Assembly (NCBI GenBank): GCA_965197405.1 | Contig: OZ240206.1 | Span: 868,001-932,000 of the forward strand | Direction: 5' to 3' | From: G965197405 sp965197405 | GTDB lineage: Bacteria; Chloroflexota; Dehalococcoidia; Lucifugimonadales; JAGWBF01 | Length of the DNA stretch: 64,000 nucleotides | Part shown: piece after piece, positions 48,939-57,662 of the stretch | How positions within the stretch are numbered: position 1 is the first letter of the stretch | Layout: each line of letters begins with the position of its first letter | The notes under the pieces: generated by a model | What the model saw: the letters and a program-made list of their open reading frames with translations, nothing else | Databases searched by the model: none | What the model was told of the DNA's origin: nothing | Made by a program: the position numbers and the translations under genes

Positions 48939-50261
48939 ATGCCTAACCCCCTGGTAGCCATCGTCGGGCGGCCCAACGTGGGCAAGTCCTCTCTCTTCAA
49001 TCGCATCGTGGGAAGCAGGGATGCTATCGTCAGCGATGTCCCCGGCACCACCAGGGACCGCCTTTTGGCGGAGGTATCGTGGGCCGATTGCCGGTTCACC
49101 CTGGTAGACACCGGCGGGCTGGAGCCCAGGCCCCAAGACACTCTCAGAGACAAGGTGAAGGCCCAGGTAGAGGTCGCGGTCTCCGAGGCCGACCTGGTAA
49201 TCTTCCTGCTGGACGCGGCGGACGGGCTGACGCCCATGGATGAGGAGGTGGCCGACTGGCTCCGTCGTACCGAAAAGCCCCTGATAGTGGCAGTGAACAA
49301 GGTGGACAACGAGAAGCGGGAGGTCTCCACAGCCGAGTTTTACCAGATGGGCCTGGAAGAGGAACCCCTGCTGATAAGCGCGTACCACAACCTGGGTATT
49401 CACGACCTGATGGAAAGGATTGTATCCCTCCTCCCGCCTGCTGAAGTAGGGGAGGAGTCATCCGAAGAAGTCATGAAGCTGGCTATTGTCGGCAGGACTA
49501 ACGTGGGCAAGTCCATGCTTATGAACGCCATCCTGGGCCAGGAGCGCGCAATTGTGAGCGAGGTCCCAGGCACCACCAGGGACGCCCTGGATACCCACTT
49601 CACCTACGGGAGCGAGCCTGCCGTGCTGGTGGATACGGCAGGGGTCCGCCGTCGCGGTAAGATTGGGCAGGGCATAGACTATTACAGCTTCCTCCGGGCT
49701 GTGAGGGCCGTAGAAAGATGCAGCATAGCCCTGCTGGTGATGGACGCCACAGAGCTCGCCACCGCCCAGGATGCCCATATATCCGGCCACGCCTGGGATG
49801 CCTACAGGGGCATAATCGTGGTGATAAACAAGTGGGACCTGGTGCCCAAGGGGGAGAATATAGAGCAAGAGGTAGCTATCCAGACCGTGAGGCAACGCCT
49901 GCACTTCATGCCCTACGTGCCCATCTGCTTCACCTCGGCCCTCCTGGGAGAAGGCGTCGAGAATGTGATGACCGTGGCTACGGACGTTTACCGGGAGAGG
50001 CTGAGGCACATCCCGCCCGGAAAGCTGCATTATGCCCTCATGGATGCCCTGGCGGACCATATGCCCCCTTCCAGAAAGGGCAAACGCCTGAGGATTAACG
50101 GCGTGAGGCAGGTTGACGTAAACCCGCCGACCTTTGTCTTTGCAGTCAACGACCCGGAGCATGTACACTTCTCCTACCAGCGTTATCTGGAAAACCGTCT
50201 AAGGTTAGCCTTCGGGTTTACCCACACCCATCTAAGGCTGGTGTTCAGAAGAAGGATATAG
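48939..50261 (+). CDS. der: ribosome assembly GTPase Der (EngA)
   Basis: A 440-residue double-GTPase: first G domain GRPNVGKSS (10-18), DTGGLEP, NKVD; second GRTNVGKSM, DTAGVRRRG, NKWD; then the KH-like C-terminal domain (YRERLRHIPPGKLHYALMDAL, KRLRINGVRQVDVNPPTFVFAVN). Needed for 50S subunit assembly. plsY starts 4 nt after the stop. Confidence 0.95.
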   Translation: MPNPLVAIVGRPNVGKSSLFNRIVGSRDAIVSDVPGTTRDRLLAEVSWADCRFTLVDTGGLEPRPQDTLRDKVKAQVEVAVSEADLVIFLLDAADGLTPMDEEVADWLRRTEKPLIVAVNKVDNEKREVSTAEFYQMGLEEEPLLISAYHNLGIHDLMERIVSLLPPAEVGEESSEEVMKLAIVGRTNVGKSMLMNAILGQERAIVSEVPGTTRDALDTHFTYGSEPAVLVDTAGVRRRGKIGQGIDYYSFLRAVRAVERCSIALLVMDATELATAQDAHISGHAWDAYRGIIVVINKWDLVPKGENIEQEVAIQTVRQRLHFMPYVPICFTSALLGEGVENVMTVATDVYRERLRHIPPGKLHYALMDALADHMPPSRKGKRLRINGVRQVDVNPPTFVFAVNDPEHVHFSYQRYLENRLRLAFGFTHTHLRLVFRRRI

Positions 50262-50265
50262 GCAG

Positions 50266-50976
50266 ATGGCTATGATTGTCCTGGGCATCTTCGTGCTGCC
50301 CTTGCTGGCCATATACGTCGTGGCGGTGGGTATCGTGCTGGATATGGACCGGGCCTATGGGCAATACGCCCTTCTCATCCCCGTCGCCTACGTCCTCGGC
50401 TCCATACCCTGGGGCTTCCTCATCGGCCTCGCGGTAAAGGGAGTGGACATCCGCGAGTATGGAAGCGGAAAGATAGGCACCAGCAACGTACTGAGGACCG
50501 CCGGCAGGCGTTTTGCCGTCCTGGCGCTGGTCCTGGACTTGAGCAAAGGTCTCCTGGCGGTGGCGGTAGCGAAGGTGGTTGCAGACAACGCCACCGTGGA
50601 AGTAGTCGCCGGCCTCGCGGCCATCGCGGGGCACAACTGGTCTATTTTCCTCGGCTTCAAAGGAGGCAGGGGTGTGGCCACGGGACTGGGCGGGCTGCTG
50701 ATAATGTCGCCCATAGCGGGCGCCATAGCCTTCTTCGGGGCCTTCGTGCCCATCGCCCTCATCAGCCGGTATATGTCGCTGGGCTCCATAATAGCGGTGA
50801 TTGCCGCATTCCTCGCCTTGCTAGTGATTGTCCTGCTGGGTCATTCCTCCGCGACGTACCTCCTGTATTCGGGAATCGGCGGCGCCGTGATAATCTGGCA
50901 GCACAGGGACAACGTCCAACGTCTTCTCCAGGGCAAAGAGCGCAGGCTCGGGCAGCTCGCCGATGGGACCTGCTAG
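50266..50976 (+). CDS. plsY: glycerol-3-phosphate acyltransferase PlsY
   Basis: A 236-residue membrane protein with several hydrophobic segments. Motif 1 VAYVLGSIPWGFLIG, motif 2 YGSGKIGTSNVLRTAG and motif 3 AGHNWSIFLGFKGGRGVATGLG are the PlsY signature. It transfers acyl groups from acyl-phosphate to glycerol-3-phosphate, the first step of phospholipid synthesis. der-plsY-gpsA is a common order, and gpsA supplies the substrate. Confidence 0.95.
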   Translation: MAMIVLGIFVLPLLAIYVVAVGIVLDMDRAYGQYALLIPVAYVLGSIPWGFLIGLAVKGVDIREYGSGKIGTSNVLRTAGRRFAVLALVLDLSKGLLAVAVAKVVADNATVEVVAGLAAIAGHNWSIFLGFKGGRGVATGLGGLLIMSPIAGAIAFFGAFVPIALISRYMSLGSIIAVIAAFLALLVIVLLGHSSATYLLYSGIGGAVIIWQHRDNVQRLLQGKERRLGQLADGTC

Positions 50977-51083
50977 GGCGTCCGTCCCTACCCCAGGCCC
51001 TTCTCGGCCCTTATATCGTGTCCGGGTCTCTGAAAGCCCACTTCGCAAGGGCCAAGCTTCGACGCTAAGGGTGGGGGAAAGGG

Positions 51084-52097
51084 TTGGATAAAGTCACGAT
51101 AATAGGGACCACGACCTGGGGCACTACCCTTGGCATACTCCTTGCCAGAAAGAGCATCCCGGTAACTATGCTGGCGCGCACCCCGGAAGAGTCCAGGGAG
51201 CTTGAGGCCCACAGACAGAATTCCCGCTTCCTGCCCGGCGTGGAGTTCCCCCGGTCCCTGAAAGTATCTCACGACCCGGGAGAGGCCCTGCACGGTGCGG
51301 GAATGATGATTCTGGCTGTCCCTTCCAGGAGCTTTAGAGACAACGTGAGATGGGTGCAGGAGGCCATAGAGCGGGACCCCATAGTCCTGAGCGTTTCCAA
51401 GGGCCTGGAGATGGGCACGGGGAAGCGCATGAGCCAGGTCCTGGAGGATGAGCTTCCCGCCAGGCTCCACTCCAAGATTTGCGTGCTTTCCGGGCCCAGC
51501 CTGGCCTTGGAGGTAGTTGCAGGGAAGCCGGCGTCCACTGTGGTGGCCTCACGGCAATACAGCACCGCGGCAGAGGCGCAGGAAGCCCTGATGTGCCACT
51601 CGTTCCGCGTCTATACCAACGCGGACACGATAGGCGTGGAGCTTGGCGGAGCTTTGAAGAACATCATCGCCCTGGGAGCAGGCATATGCGACGGCCTGGG
51701 GTATGGGGATAATGGCAAAGCGGGCTTCATGACCCGCGGCCTGGCCGAGATAGCGCGCCTGGGCGTTGCCGCCGGAGCCAGGCCCATCACCTTCGCGGGC
51801 CTCGCGGGACTGGGCGACCTGGTAGCCACCTGCGCCAGCCCCCTGAGCCGCAACCACTACGTGGGCGAGCAGCTGGCCGCCGGAAGGTCCCTGGAGGATA
51901 TAATGGACTCAATGAAGAACGTGGCCGAAGGCGTGTACACAACGGTGGCTGCCCTCCAGATGAGCCATGAGCTTGGCGTGGAGATGCCCATCGCCAGGAG
52001 CACCTATCAGATACTCTTTGAGGGCCTGGACCCCAGGCAGGCGGTGGCAGCGCTTATGGGAAGGCCCCCAAGGGCCGAGTGGGAGGGCTTGGGCTGA
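51084..52097 (+). CDS. gpsA: glycerol-3-phosphate dehydrogenase [NAD(P)+]
   Basis: A 337-residue protein from a TTG start. SGPSLALEVVAGKPA, ELGGALKNIIALGAGICDGLGYGDNGKAGFMTRGLAEIARL (catalytic lysine in ALKN) and TFAGLAGLGDLVATCASPLSRN are GpsA hallmarks. The N-terminal dinucleotide loop reads GTTTWGTTLG instead of the usual GAGSWGTALA, so the glycine-rich motif is altered. It makes glycerol-3-phosphate for plsY next to it. Confidence 0.9.
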   Translation: MDKVTIIGTTTWGTTLGILLARKSIPVTMLARTPEESRELEAHRQNSRFLPGVEFPRSLKVSHDPGEALHGAGMMILAVPSRSFRDNVRWVQEAIERDPIVLSVSKGLEMGTGKRMSQVLEDELPARLHSKICVLSGPSLALEVVAGKPASTVVASRQYSTAAEAQEALMCHSFRVYTNADTIGVELGGALKNIIALGAGICDGLGYGDNGKAGFMTRGLAEIARLGVAAGARPITFAGLAGLGDLVATCASPLSRNHYVGEQLAAGRSLEDIMDSMKNVAEGVYTTVAALQMSHELGVEMPIARSTYQILFEGLDPRQAVAALMGRPPRAEWEGLG

Positions 52098-52133
52098 CCG
52101 TCGCCTCCCCATCCACTATTCACTAGCCACTAA

Positions 52134-52886
52134 TCACTCCCCAAGCTCCCCGGCTTCGTACAGCACCGCCGCCACCGTCGCGATGCCCGCAGTCTCCGAG
52201 CGCAGGACGCGCTTGCCCAGGCTCACGGGAAGCACCCCGCAGGAGCGGGCGTAGGACGCCTCATCTTCCTCAAAGCCGCCCTCCGGGCCGATGAATATGT
52301 TGGCCCGGGGAGACCTCATATCCTCCAGGGCCCGGCGCAGGCTGCCGGCCTTTTCCTGCTCCCAGGGTATTATGGACATGGAGGACCCTTGTACACCGTC
52401 GCAAGCGTCTTTGCAGGCGTCTCTGAATGAAATGGGCTGCCTCAGTTGGGGTAGCAGGCACCTTCCGGATTGCTCGGCGGCCTCGGTGATGATCTTCTGC
52501 CAGCGGGGATAGCGGCTGATGTGCCAGCCATCCCCGCCCTGGGGCACGGAGCGCCGGCAAATCAGGGGCACGAATGTCTTGACTCCCAGCTCGGTGCCCT
52601 TCTGTAGCACCCACTCGAACTTCTCGCCCTTGAGCACGCCCTGGTAGAGGGTTACGCTTATGGAGGTCTCACCCTCCCCCTCACGGGCACACAGCACTGC
52701 TCCTTCTACGATGTCCCTATTGAAGCTGGTGAGGCGCACCCGGTACTCCCTGCCGGAATTGTCCAGCAGGACCACCTCATCACCCGGAGACATGCGCAGG
52801 ACACGGCTAATCTGACGGGCGACGCCTCCCTCCAGGCTGACCCGCTCGCCGTCTATGCAGGCCGGATGTACGAAGAACCTGTGCAT
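52134..52886 (-). CDS. rsmE: 16S rRNA m3U1498 methyltransferase RsmE
   Basis: About 250 residues from ATG 52886: MHRFFVHPACIDGERVSL and ISRVLRMSPGDEVVLLD form the PUA-like domain, and IFIGPEGGFEEDEASYARSCGVLPVSLGKRVLRSETAGIAT is the SPOUT knot binding SAM. It methylates U1498 of 16S rRNA. The frame extends upstream to 52931 over a repeat, hence the later start. prmA is upstream on the same strand, a frequent pair. Confidence 0.9.
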   Translation of the reverse strand: MHRFFVHPACIDGERVSLEGGVARQISRVLRMSPGDEVVLLDNSGREYRVRLTSFNRDIVEGAVLCAREGEGETSISVTLYQGVLKGEKFEWVLQKGTELGVKTFVPLICRRSVPQGGDGWHISRYPRWQKIITEAAEQSGRCLLPQLRQPISFRDACKDACDGVQGSSMSIIPWEQEKAGSLRRALEDMRSPRANIFIGPEGGFEEDEASYARSCGVLPVSLGKRVLRSETAGIATVAAVLYEAGELGE

Positions 52887-52904
52887 TATTTGGAAATACC
52901 CTTC

Positions 52905-53030
52905 GTCATACCCGTGCAAGCGGGTATCCACGTCCCCGGCATCCCTGAACTCTCACTTTCGTGGGAGTGACGGTTAGGCAAAGGTTTCCTTTCGCGGAGC
53001 CTGCCTCTGCGAAAGCAGGGGAGTGACGAT
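52905..53030. repeat. compound hairpin repeats between prmA and rsmE
   Basis: CATACCCGTGCAAGCGGGTA hairpin, CTCTCACTTTCGTGGGAGTG hairpin, then a mini-element at 52999-53022 (minus strand head CCCCTGCTTTCGCAGAGG, tail CAGGCT) inside TTTCGCGG-AGTGACG. Same repeat family as 18280-18313. Confidence 0.65.
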
Positions 53031-53048
53031 GGAGAAGGCCATCCGCAA

Positions 53049-53909
53049 TTACTGAGGTTTGGAGAGCACCAGGGCTGCCCAGTCGTCCACTGTATGAGTC
53101 TCGAGGTGGGAGAAGCCCGTGTTTACAAGGGTCTCCTCCAACTCTTGCTGCTGCTTCTGGATAATCCCGGACGCTATGAGCATACCGCCTGGCTTGAGGG
53201 CTTGCAGGATATACGGGGCCTTGCTCTGGATTACCTTGGCGCTTATGTTGGCCACAGCCAGCTCGAAGCCGTCGTCCTGGGCAAGGCGGTGGGGTAAGGT
53301 GCCCCTCGAAATGCGGACCTTTCCGGCAAGCCGGCTGGCCTTGAAGTTCTTCCTGGCCGCCGTCACAGCCACCGGGTCTATATCCAGGGCCAGGACGGAC
53401 GCGGCGCCCAGCCTGGAGGCGGCGATGGTGAGGATACCGGAGCCGGTGCCGAGGTCCAGGACTCGGTTTCCGGGCTGTACCAGCCCTTCCAGGGCCTCCA
53501 GGCACATATTTGTGGTGGGGTGATAGCCCGTCCCAAAGGCCATGCCCGGGTCCAGCTCTATCACCACGTCCTCCGGGCCAGGCTCATAGTCAATCCAGGA
53601 GGGCTTTATCACCAGCCGCCTTCCGACCTTTAGCAGGCTGAAGTGGGCCTTCCAGGCGATCTCCCAATCGGCCTCCTCCAGTGGCTGCACCATTAGCTCG
53701 CCCATAGGCTGGAGAACTCTGACGAGGTTTACGCCCACCTCTATGCGCGCCAGCCTCCGCTTCGAGGTGCTGGGGAGGTAGGTCCGCAGATGCACCAGGT
53801 CGTCTCCCGTATCCTCTATAGAGAGTCCATGCCCATATCTGTTGAAGAGATAGGAAATAGGCTCGACGTACTCCCAGGGCGCTTTGATGCTGAGTTCCTG
53901 CCAAATCAT
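53049..53909 (-). CDS. prmA: ribosomal protein L11 methyltransferase PrmA
   Basis: A 286-residue SAM methyltransferase: IELDPGMAFGTGYHPTTNMCLEAL and VLDLGTGSGILTIAASRLGA (motif I) with VANISAKVI (the PrmA variant of NPPF) mark the family. It trimethylates L11. N-terminal substrate-binding domain present. Followed by rsmE after a repeat-filled gap. Confidence 0.9.
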   Translation of the reverse strand: MIWQELSIKAPWEYVEPISYLFNRYGHGLSIEDTGDDLVHLRTYLPSTSKRRLARIEVGVNLVRVLQPMGELMVQPLEEADWEIAWKAHFSLLKVGRRLVIKPSWIDYEPGPEDVVIELDPGMAFGTGYHPTTNMCLEALEGLVQPGNRVLDLGTGSGILTIAASRLGAASVLALDIDPVAVTAARKNFKASRLAGKVRISRGTLPHRLAQDDGFELAVANISAKVIQSKAPYILQALKPGGMLIASGIIQKQQQELEETLVNTGFSHLETHTVDDWAALVLSKPQ

Positions 53910-54012
53910 GTCTTTCTCGTAGCGGGGAAATGGGCTTGCTCTGCGGGCTTACACCCGGGTAGAGGGGCCGGGAGGGCTATCAGGACCTGCCAATGGTTAA
54001 GACATTTCCATT

Positions 54013-54208
54013 GTCACCCCGAGCGGAGCGAGGGGTCTAAAATTATTGTTATTCGCGTCGCTCTGCTGCCGAAGAATTTCAGGGAACCTCTGAACGAATT
54101 GGTTTTTGGTTTATTCTCTGCCAGAATCGTGCCTGGCCAGACTTTCCTCCCTACGCTGCACGGTCTTATTCAGAGCATTCTTAGATTCCTCGCTGCGCTC
54201 GGAATGAC
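54013..54208. repeat. MITE-like repeat, long copy
   Basis: Left arm GTCACCCCGAGCGGAGCGAG plus GGGTCTAAAAT; right arm CTTAGATTCCTCGCTGCGCT plus CGGAATGAC. Fills most of the 357-bp gap between prmA and the end of dnaJ; no gene is seen there. Confidence 0.7.
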
Positions 54209-54266
54209 AGTTTCGGAGAATGGAAAGGCTCTGGCCGGTGGTTACGCGAGGAAGATATTGGGGGTG

Positions 54267-55403
54267 CTAGCTGAAGGCGTCCTTTATCCTGTCGAACAGG
54301 CCCCGCTCCTTGTTGGCGGAATCGCTGGGCTTGTCCAGGGTCTTGGACAGCTCTTCCAGAAGCCTCTGCTGGTTGGAGTCGAGGGATATGGGGACCTGCA
54401 GCTTGACGGGGATTACGAGGTCGCCCCGCCTGTGTCCGTGGAGATGGGGGATGCCCTTGCCCTTGATGCGGAAGATGGCCTCCGGCTGCGTCCCGGCGGG
54501 TATCTTGAGGGTCTCGTCGCCGTTCAGGGTGGGGACCTCCACCTCATCCCCCAGGGCCGCCTGGACGAAATTCAGGGGAAGCTCATAGATGAGGTCATCT
54601 CCCTCTCGCTGGAACAGGGTGTGGGGATTGACCGAGACGTGGATGTACAGATTGCCGGCCGGGCCGCCATTTACCCCTATGTCCCCCTCTCCGGTGAGCC
54701 TTATCTGCATCCCATCCTCCACCCCCGCCGGTATCTTGACGGCTATCTTGCGGTTGTGGCGCTCCGTACCGACCCCGTGGCAGATGTCGCAGGGTGTGTC
54801 TATGATGGTGCCCTTACCCTTGCAGGTGGGGCATGATGTCACCTGCGTAAACTGGCCGAAGGCGCTCCTCTGGGTGCGCCGCACCTGGCCTATCCCCCGG
54901 CAGGTGCGGCAGGTGCTGGACGTGGTGCCGGGCTTGCTGCCTGAGCCGTGGCAGATGTGGCACCGCTCTATCCGGGTCACCTCCACCTCGCGCTCGGTGC
55001 CGAAAGCCGCATCCTCGAAGGGAATGGCTACGCTGTACTGGATGTCCGCGCCCCGCTGGGCAGCCGTGCGCTGGCCGCCCCTGCCCGTGAAGTCGCCAAA
55101 GAAGGAGTCGAATATATCTCCGAAGCCGCCAAATATGTCGGAGCCGTCAAAGTCCCTGGTGAAGCCGCCGCCATTGCCGGCGCTCACCCCGGCATGGCCG
55201 AAGCGGTCGTACTGGGACCGCTTCTGGGTGTCTATAAGGACCTGATAGGCCTCGTTCACTTCCTTGAACTTTTCCTCGGCGTCCGGGTTCTTATTTCTGT
55301 CCGGGTGGTACTCCATCGCTTTCTTCCTGAAAGCCTTCCTTATATCCTCCTCGGACGTGCCCCTGGAAACTCCCAACACCTCATAGTAGTCCCGCTTAGC
55401 CAT
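54267..55403 (-). CDS. dnaJ: chaperone DnaJ
   Basis: A 378-residue type I J-protein. J domain MAKRDYYEVLGVSRG...AMEYHPDRN with HPD at 33-35, a Gly/Phe-rich stretch (GNGGGFTRDFDGSDIFGGFGDIFDSFF), four zinc-binding CxxCxGxG repeats (CHICHGSG, CRTCRGIG, CPTCKGKG, CDICHGVG), and the C-terminal client domain. Stimulates DnaK. hrcA is upstream on the same strand, but dnaK and grpE are not here. Confidence 0.95.
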   Translation of the reverse strand: MAKRDYYEVLGVSRGTSEEDIRKAFRKKAMEYHPDRNKNPDAEEKFKEVNEAYQVLIDTQKRSQYDRFGHAGVSAGNGGGFTRDFDGSDIFGGFGDIFDSFFGDFTGRGGQRTAAQRGADIQYSVAIPFEDAAFGTEREVEVTRIERCHICHGSGSKPGTTSSTCRTCRGIGQVRRTQRSAFGQFTQVTSCPTCKGKGTIIDTPCDICHGVGTERHNRKIAVKIPAGVEDGMQIRLTGEGDIGVNGGPAGNLYIHVSVNPHTLFQREGDDLIYELPLNFVQAALGDEVEVPTLNGDETLKIPAGTQPEAIFRIKGKGIPHLHGHRRGDLVIPVKLQVPISLDSNQQRLLEELSKTLDKPSDSANKERGLFDRIKDAFS

Positions 55404-55447
55404 TCAACTTCCCCTGACGTACCTTACACTCACTGATACTGTGGACT

Positions 55448-55477
55448 ATTATAAATCACCGGAGCCGAAGCGCTCAA
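55448..55477 (-). promoter_or_regulatory. promoter of dnaJ
   Basis: Minus strand TTGAGC (55477-55472), 18-nt spacer, TATAAT (55453-55448), 45 nt before the ATG. Suggests dnaJ is transcribed on its own although hrcA lies upstream. Confidence 0.5.
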
Positions 55478-55498
55478 GACAGATGACCGCATCGGATT

Positions 55499-55632
55499 GT
55501 CACCCCGAGTGCAGCGAGGGGTCTAAAGTCCTGGCTGACTACGGCCTTGTTCTGGCGGATACCGCCTTGATTCCGGCTTTCGTTAGCCACCATTTCAGAT
55601 TCCTCACTTCGCTTCGCTCCGTTCGGAATGAC
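55499..55632. repeat. MITE-like repeat, full copy
   Basis: GTCACCCCGAGTGCAGCGAG plus GGGTCTAAAG, and TTTCAGATTCCTCACTTCGC then TTCGCTCCGTTCGGAATGAC. The interior (TTGATTCCGG, GTTAGCCACCATTT) resembles the copy at 31174-31306, so the whole 130-bp unit is repeated and not just the arms. Confidence 0.75.
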
Positions 55633-55755
55633 GCTCGGCGGGGGCCTGTATTCACCCACCGTCGAGAATCAAAAGACTCTGCCCCATCTCAATGCTGCCG
55701 CGCGGTGGTCCTGGAACCGGTGGCCGCGCCAAAGACGCTCAGGGCGTCGCCGCCG

Positions 55756-56775
55756 TTATGACCTGCCGTGGACGCCCATCACCAGTTCGCTCATGAAGGA
55801 GGACAGGAACCTGACGCCCCCGATGGTGTTCGCGTATTCCATGCGAGTCGGCCCGATGACGCCCATGGTGCCCGACGCCTCCTCCGGGATGCCGTACTGG
55901 GCCAGGACTACGCCGAAGGGCCTCAGCGCTTCCTCCTGGTTCTCCGCGCCTATGAACACTTCCATGTTTCCCTCACCGGGGGCTTTGGAGAGGATGCTTC
56001 TCAGCAGGACCCTTTCTTCAAGTATCTCTGCTATCACCTGGGCGGTCCTGGTCTCCGCGAACTCCGGATGGCCCAGGAGCAGACGCAGCCCGTCTACACA
56101 GTGGTCCAGCGCCCTCTCCGTGTCCACGTCCTTCAGGATGGATACGGTGCCGTCCATGACCATCTCCTCCAGGGGGTCAAGCTCCAACTGCTTCGACTTT
56201 ATCTCCGAATAGGTGAGGCCGCCGAGGGTATCGTTGAGCTTGTTCGCCACCTCCGTGAGCTCGCTCTGGGAGGTGGGTCCACCCAGGGGCAGAAGGTGTT
56301 GCCTCAGCCTGGCCTCTTGCAGGACGATTATGAGCATGGCAAGGAACTCCTGCAAGTAGACAATCTGGACGTACTTCAGCCTGGAGAAGGAGGCGCGGGG
56401 GAAGGTGACGATGGCCATATTGTCCGACATTTGGGAAAGCACGGTCGCAGCCAACTGCGTCCAGGCGTCCACGTCCCTCTGCGCCCGGCCAAACTGGTCC
56501 CGTATATGACGCTGGAGCTTCGGCGGCAGCTCCAGCGTATCCTCCAGGGACTCGACATAGAACCTGTAGCCCTTGTCCGAGGGCACACCCCCGGCGGAGA
56601 TGTGAGGGCGCGTGATATACCCCTCTTCCTCCAGCTCAGCCATCTCGTTTCTTATAGTGGCGGGGCTAACCTTCAGAGGCAGCCTGTGGGCTATATCCTC
56701 CGAAGCCACAGGAGCAGCGGCCCTGATATACTCGTCTATCAAGATTTTGAGGACGGCGCCCGTTCTTGATTTGAG
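55756..56775 (-). CDS. hrcA: heat-inducible repressor HrcA
   Basis: About 339 residues. Winged-helix N-terminus (LIDEYIRAAAPVASEDIAHRLPLKVSPATIRNEMAELEEEGYITRPHISAGGVPSDKGYRFYVESL) and the HrcA core with QLLGHPEFAE-like LGHPEFAETR and the C-terminal GVVLAQYGIPEEASGTMGVIGPTRMEY. It represses chaperone genes by binding CIRCE. No CIRCE site is recognisable here. ATG 56775 aligns with the family start; upstream frame to 56817 looks non-coding. Confidence 0.9.
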   Translation of the reverse strand, partial: LKSRTGAVLKILIDEYIRAAAPVASEDIAHRLPLKVSPATIRNEMAELEEEGYITRPHISAGGVPSDKGYRFYVESLEDTLELPPKLQRHIRDQFGRAQRDVDAWTQLAATVLSQMSDNMAIVTFPRASFSRLKYVQIVYLQEFLAMLIIVLQEARLRQHLLPLGGPTSQSELTEVANKLNDTLGGLTYSEIKSKQLELDPLEEMVMDGTVSILKDVDTERALDHCVDGLRLLLGHPEFAETRTAQVIAEILEERVLLRSILSKAPGEGNMEVFIGAENQEEALRPFGVVLAQYGIPEEASGTMGVIGPTRMEYANTIGGVRFLSSFMSELVMGVHGRS

Positions 56776-56866
56776 CATGTTACCACCGGCATATTTTCTG
56801 GCGCTCTTTAGCCACAAGCGCTCGATACTTCCAGGGGGGATCTCAGGCCCATGTCCGCATCAAGCG

Positions 56867-56895
56867 TTGACTCTATACACATATGATATTATACT
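56867..56895 (+). promoter_or_regulatory. promoter of bioY, overlapping a divergent -10
   Basis: TTGACT, 17-nt spacer, TATACT, about 41 nt before the bioY start. The complementary strand reads TATAAT at 56893-56888, pointing toward hrcA, so two divergent -10 boxes overlap. Confidence 0.6.
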
Positions 56896-56936
56896 CTCTC
56901 AGAAGTCCTGTGGCCTAGCCCGAATCTGGGGGAAAT

Positions 56937-57650
56937 TTGAAATTACTGGCCCCGTCGCCCACCCTAGTTGATGCCCTCTTCCCTCCGCAGCAGACCGACA
57001 GCCTTGCGGTAAGGCTGGCCCGCGATGCCCTGCTGATAGTGCTATTCACCGGCTTCGTCATCATATGCGCGCAAATCATAATCCGCCTGCCCTTTACGAC
57101 AGTCCCCATAACGGGCCAGACCTTTGCAGTGCTGGTAACCGGCGGCTCCCTGGGGGCCTGGCGCGGGGCCGGCTCCCTCACCCTATACATGCTGCTGGGC
57201 ATCGTGGGCGCCCCCGTATTCGCTCCAAGCCTGGACATGACCGGGCAAACGGTCCACTTCATCGCACCCTGGGAAGGCACGGCAAGCCCGCCCTGGGACC
57301 TCTCCAGCGGCGGGTACATCATAGGCTTCATCATAGCCGCCTGGGTGGTGGGGTTCGTGGCGCAGAGGGGTTGGGACCGCGGCCCCTGGCTAATCGTCGG
57401 GATGCTGATAGGCAACGTTCTTCTGTACATTCCCGGCCTGCTGTGGTTGGCGCATCTCATCTCCACCGAGTGGGTCCATCCGATCGCGCAGAAGCCCCTG
57501 GGAGACCTCATAGCCGGCGAGACCACCCTGGAGAAGACCCTGGTGGGCGGTCTGTACCCCTTCATCCTGGGGGACCTCATCAAGCTGTACGTGGCCTCGC
57601 TGGTCGTTCCATCGGCCTGGGCAATCATCAACCTGCGGAGAAGAAGATAA
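56937..57650 (+). CDS. bioY: biotin transporter BioY
   Basis: A 237-residue ECF-type S component with about six membrane segments. IIIRLPFTTVPITGQTFAVLVTGGSLGAWRGAGSLTLYMLLGIVGAPVFA and SSGGYIIGFIIAAWVVGFVAQRGWDRG are the BioY signatures. Takes up biotin, alone or with an ECF module. Starts at TTG with GGGGGAA upstream. A loop insertion (HFIAPWEGTASPPW) is longer than in many BioY proteins. Confidence 0.9.
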   Translation: MKLLAPSPTLVDALFPPQQTDSLAVRLARDALLIVLFTGFVIICAQIIIRLPFTTVPITGQTFAVLVTGGSLGAWRGAGSLTLYMLLGIVGAPVFAPSLDMTGQTVHFIAPWEGTASPPWDLSSGGYIIGFIIAAWVVGFVAQRGWDRGPWLIVGMLIGNVLLYIPGLLWLAHLISTEWVHPIAQKPLGDLIAGETTLEKTLVGGLYPFILGDLIKLYVASLVVPSAWAIINLRRRR

Positions 57651-57662
57651 GGAGATAGGCCT

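Noticed and set aside
56776..56936. CIRCE element upstream of hrcA
   Set aside because: Only GCGCTC direct repeats are present; no TTAGCACTC-N9-GAGTGCTAA-like pair.
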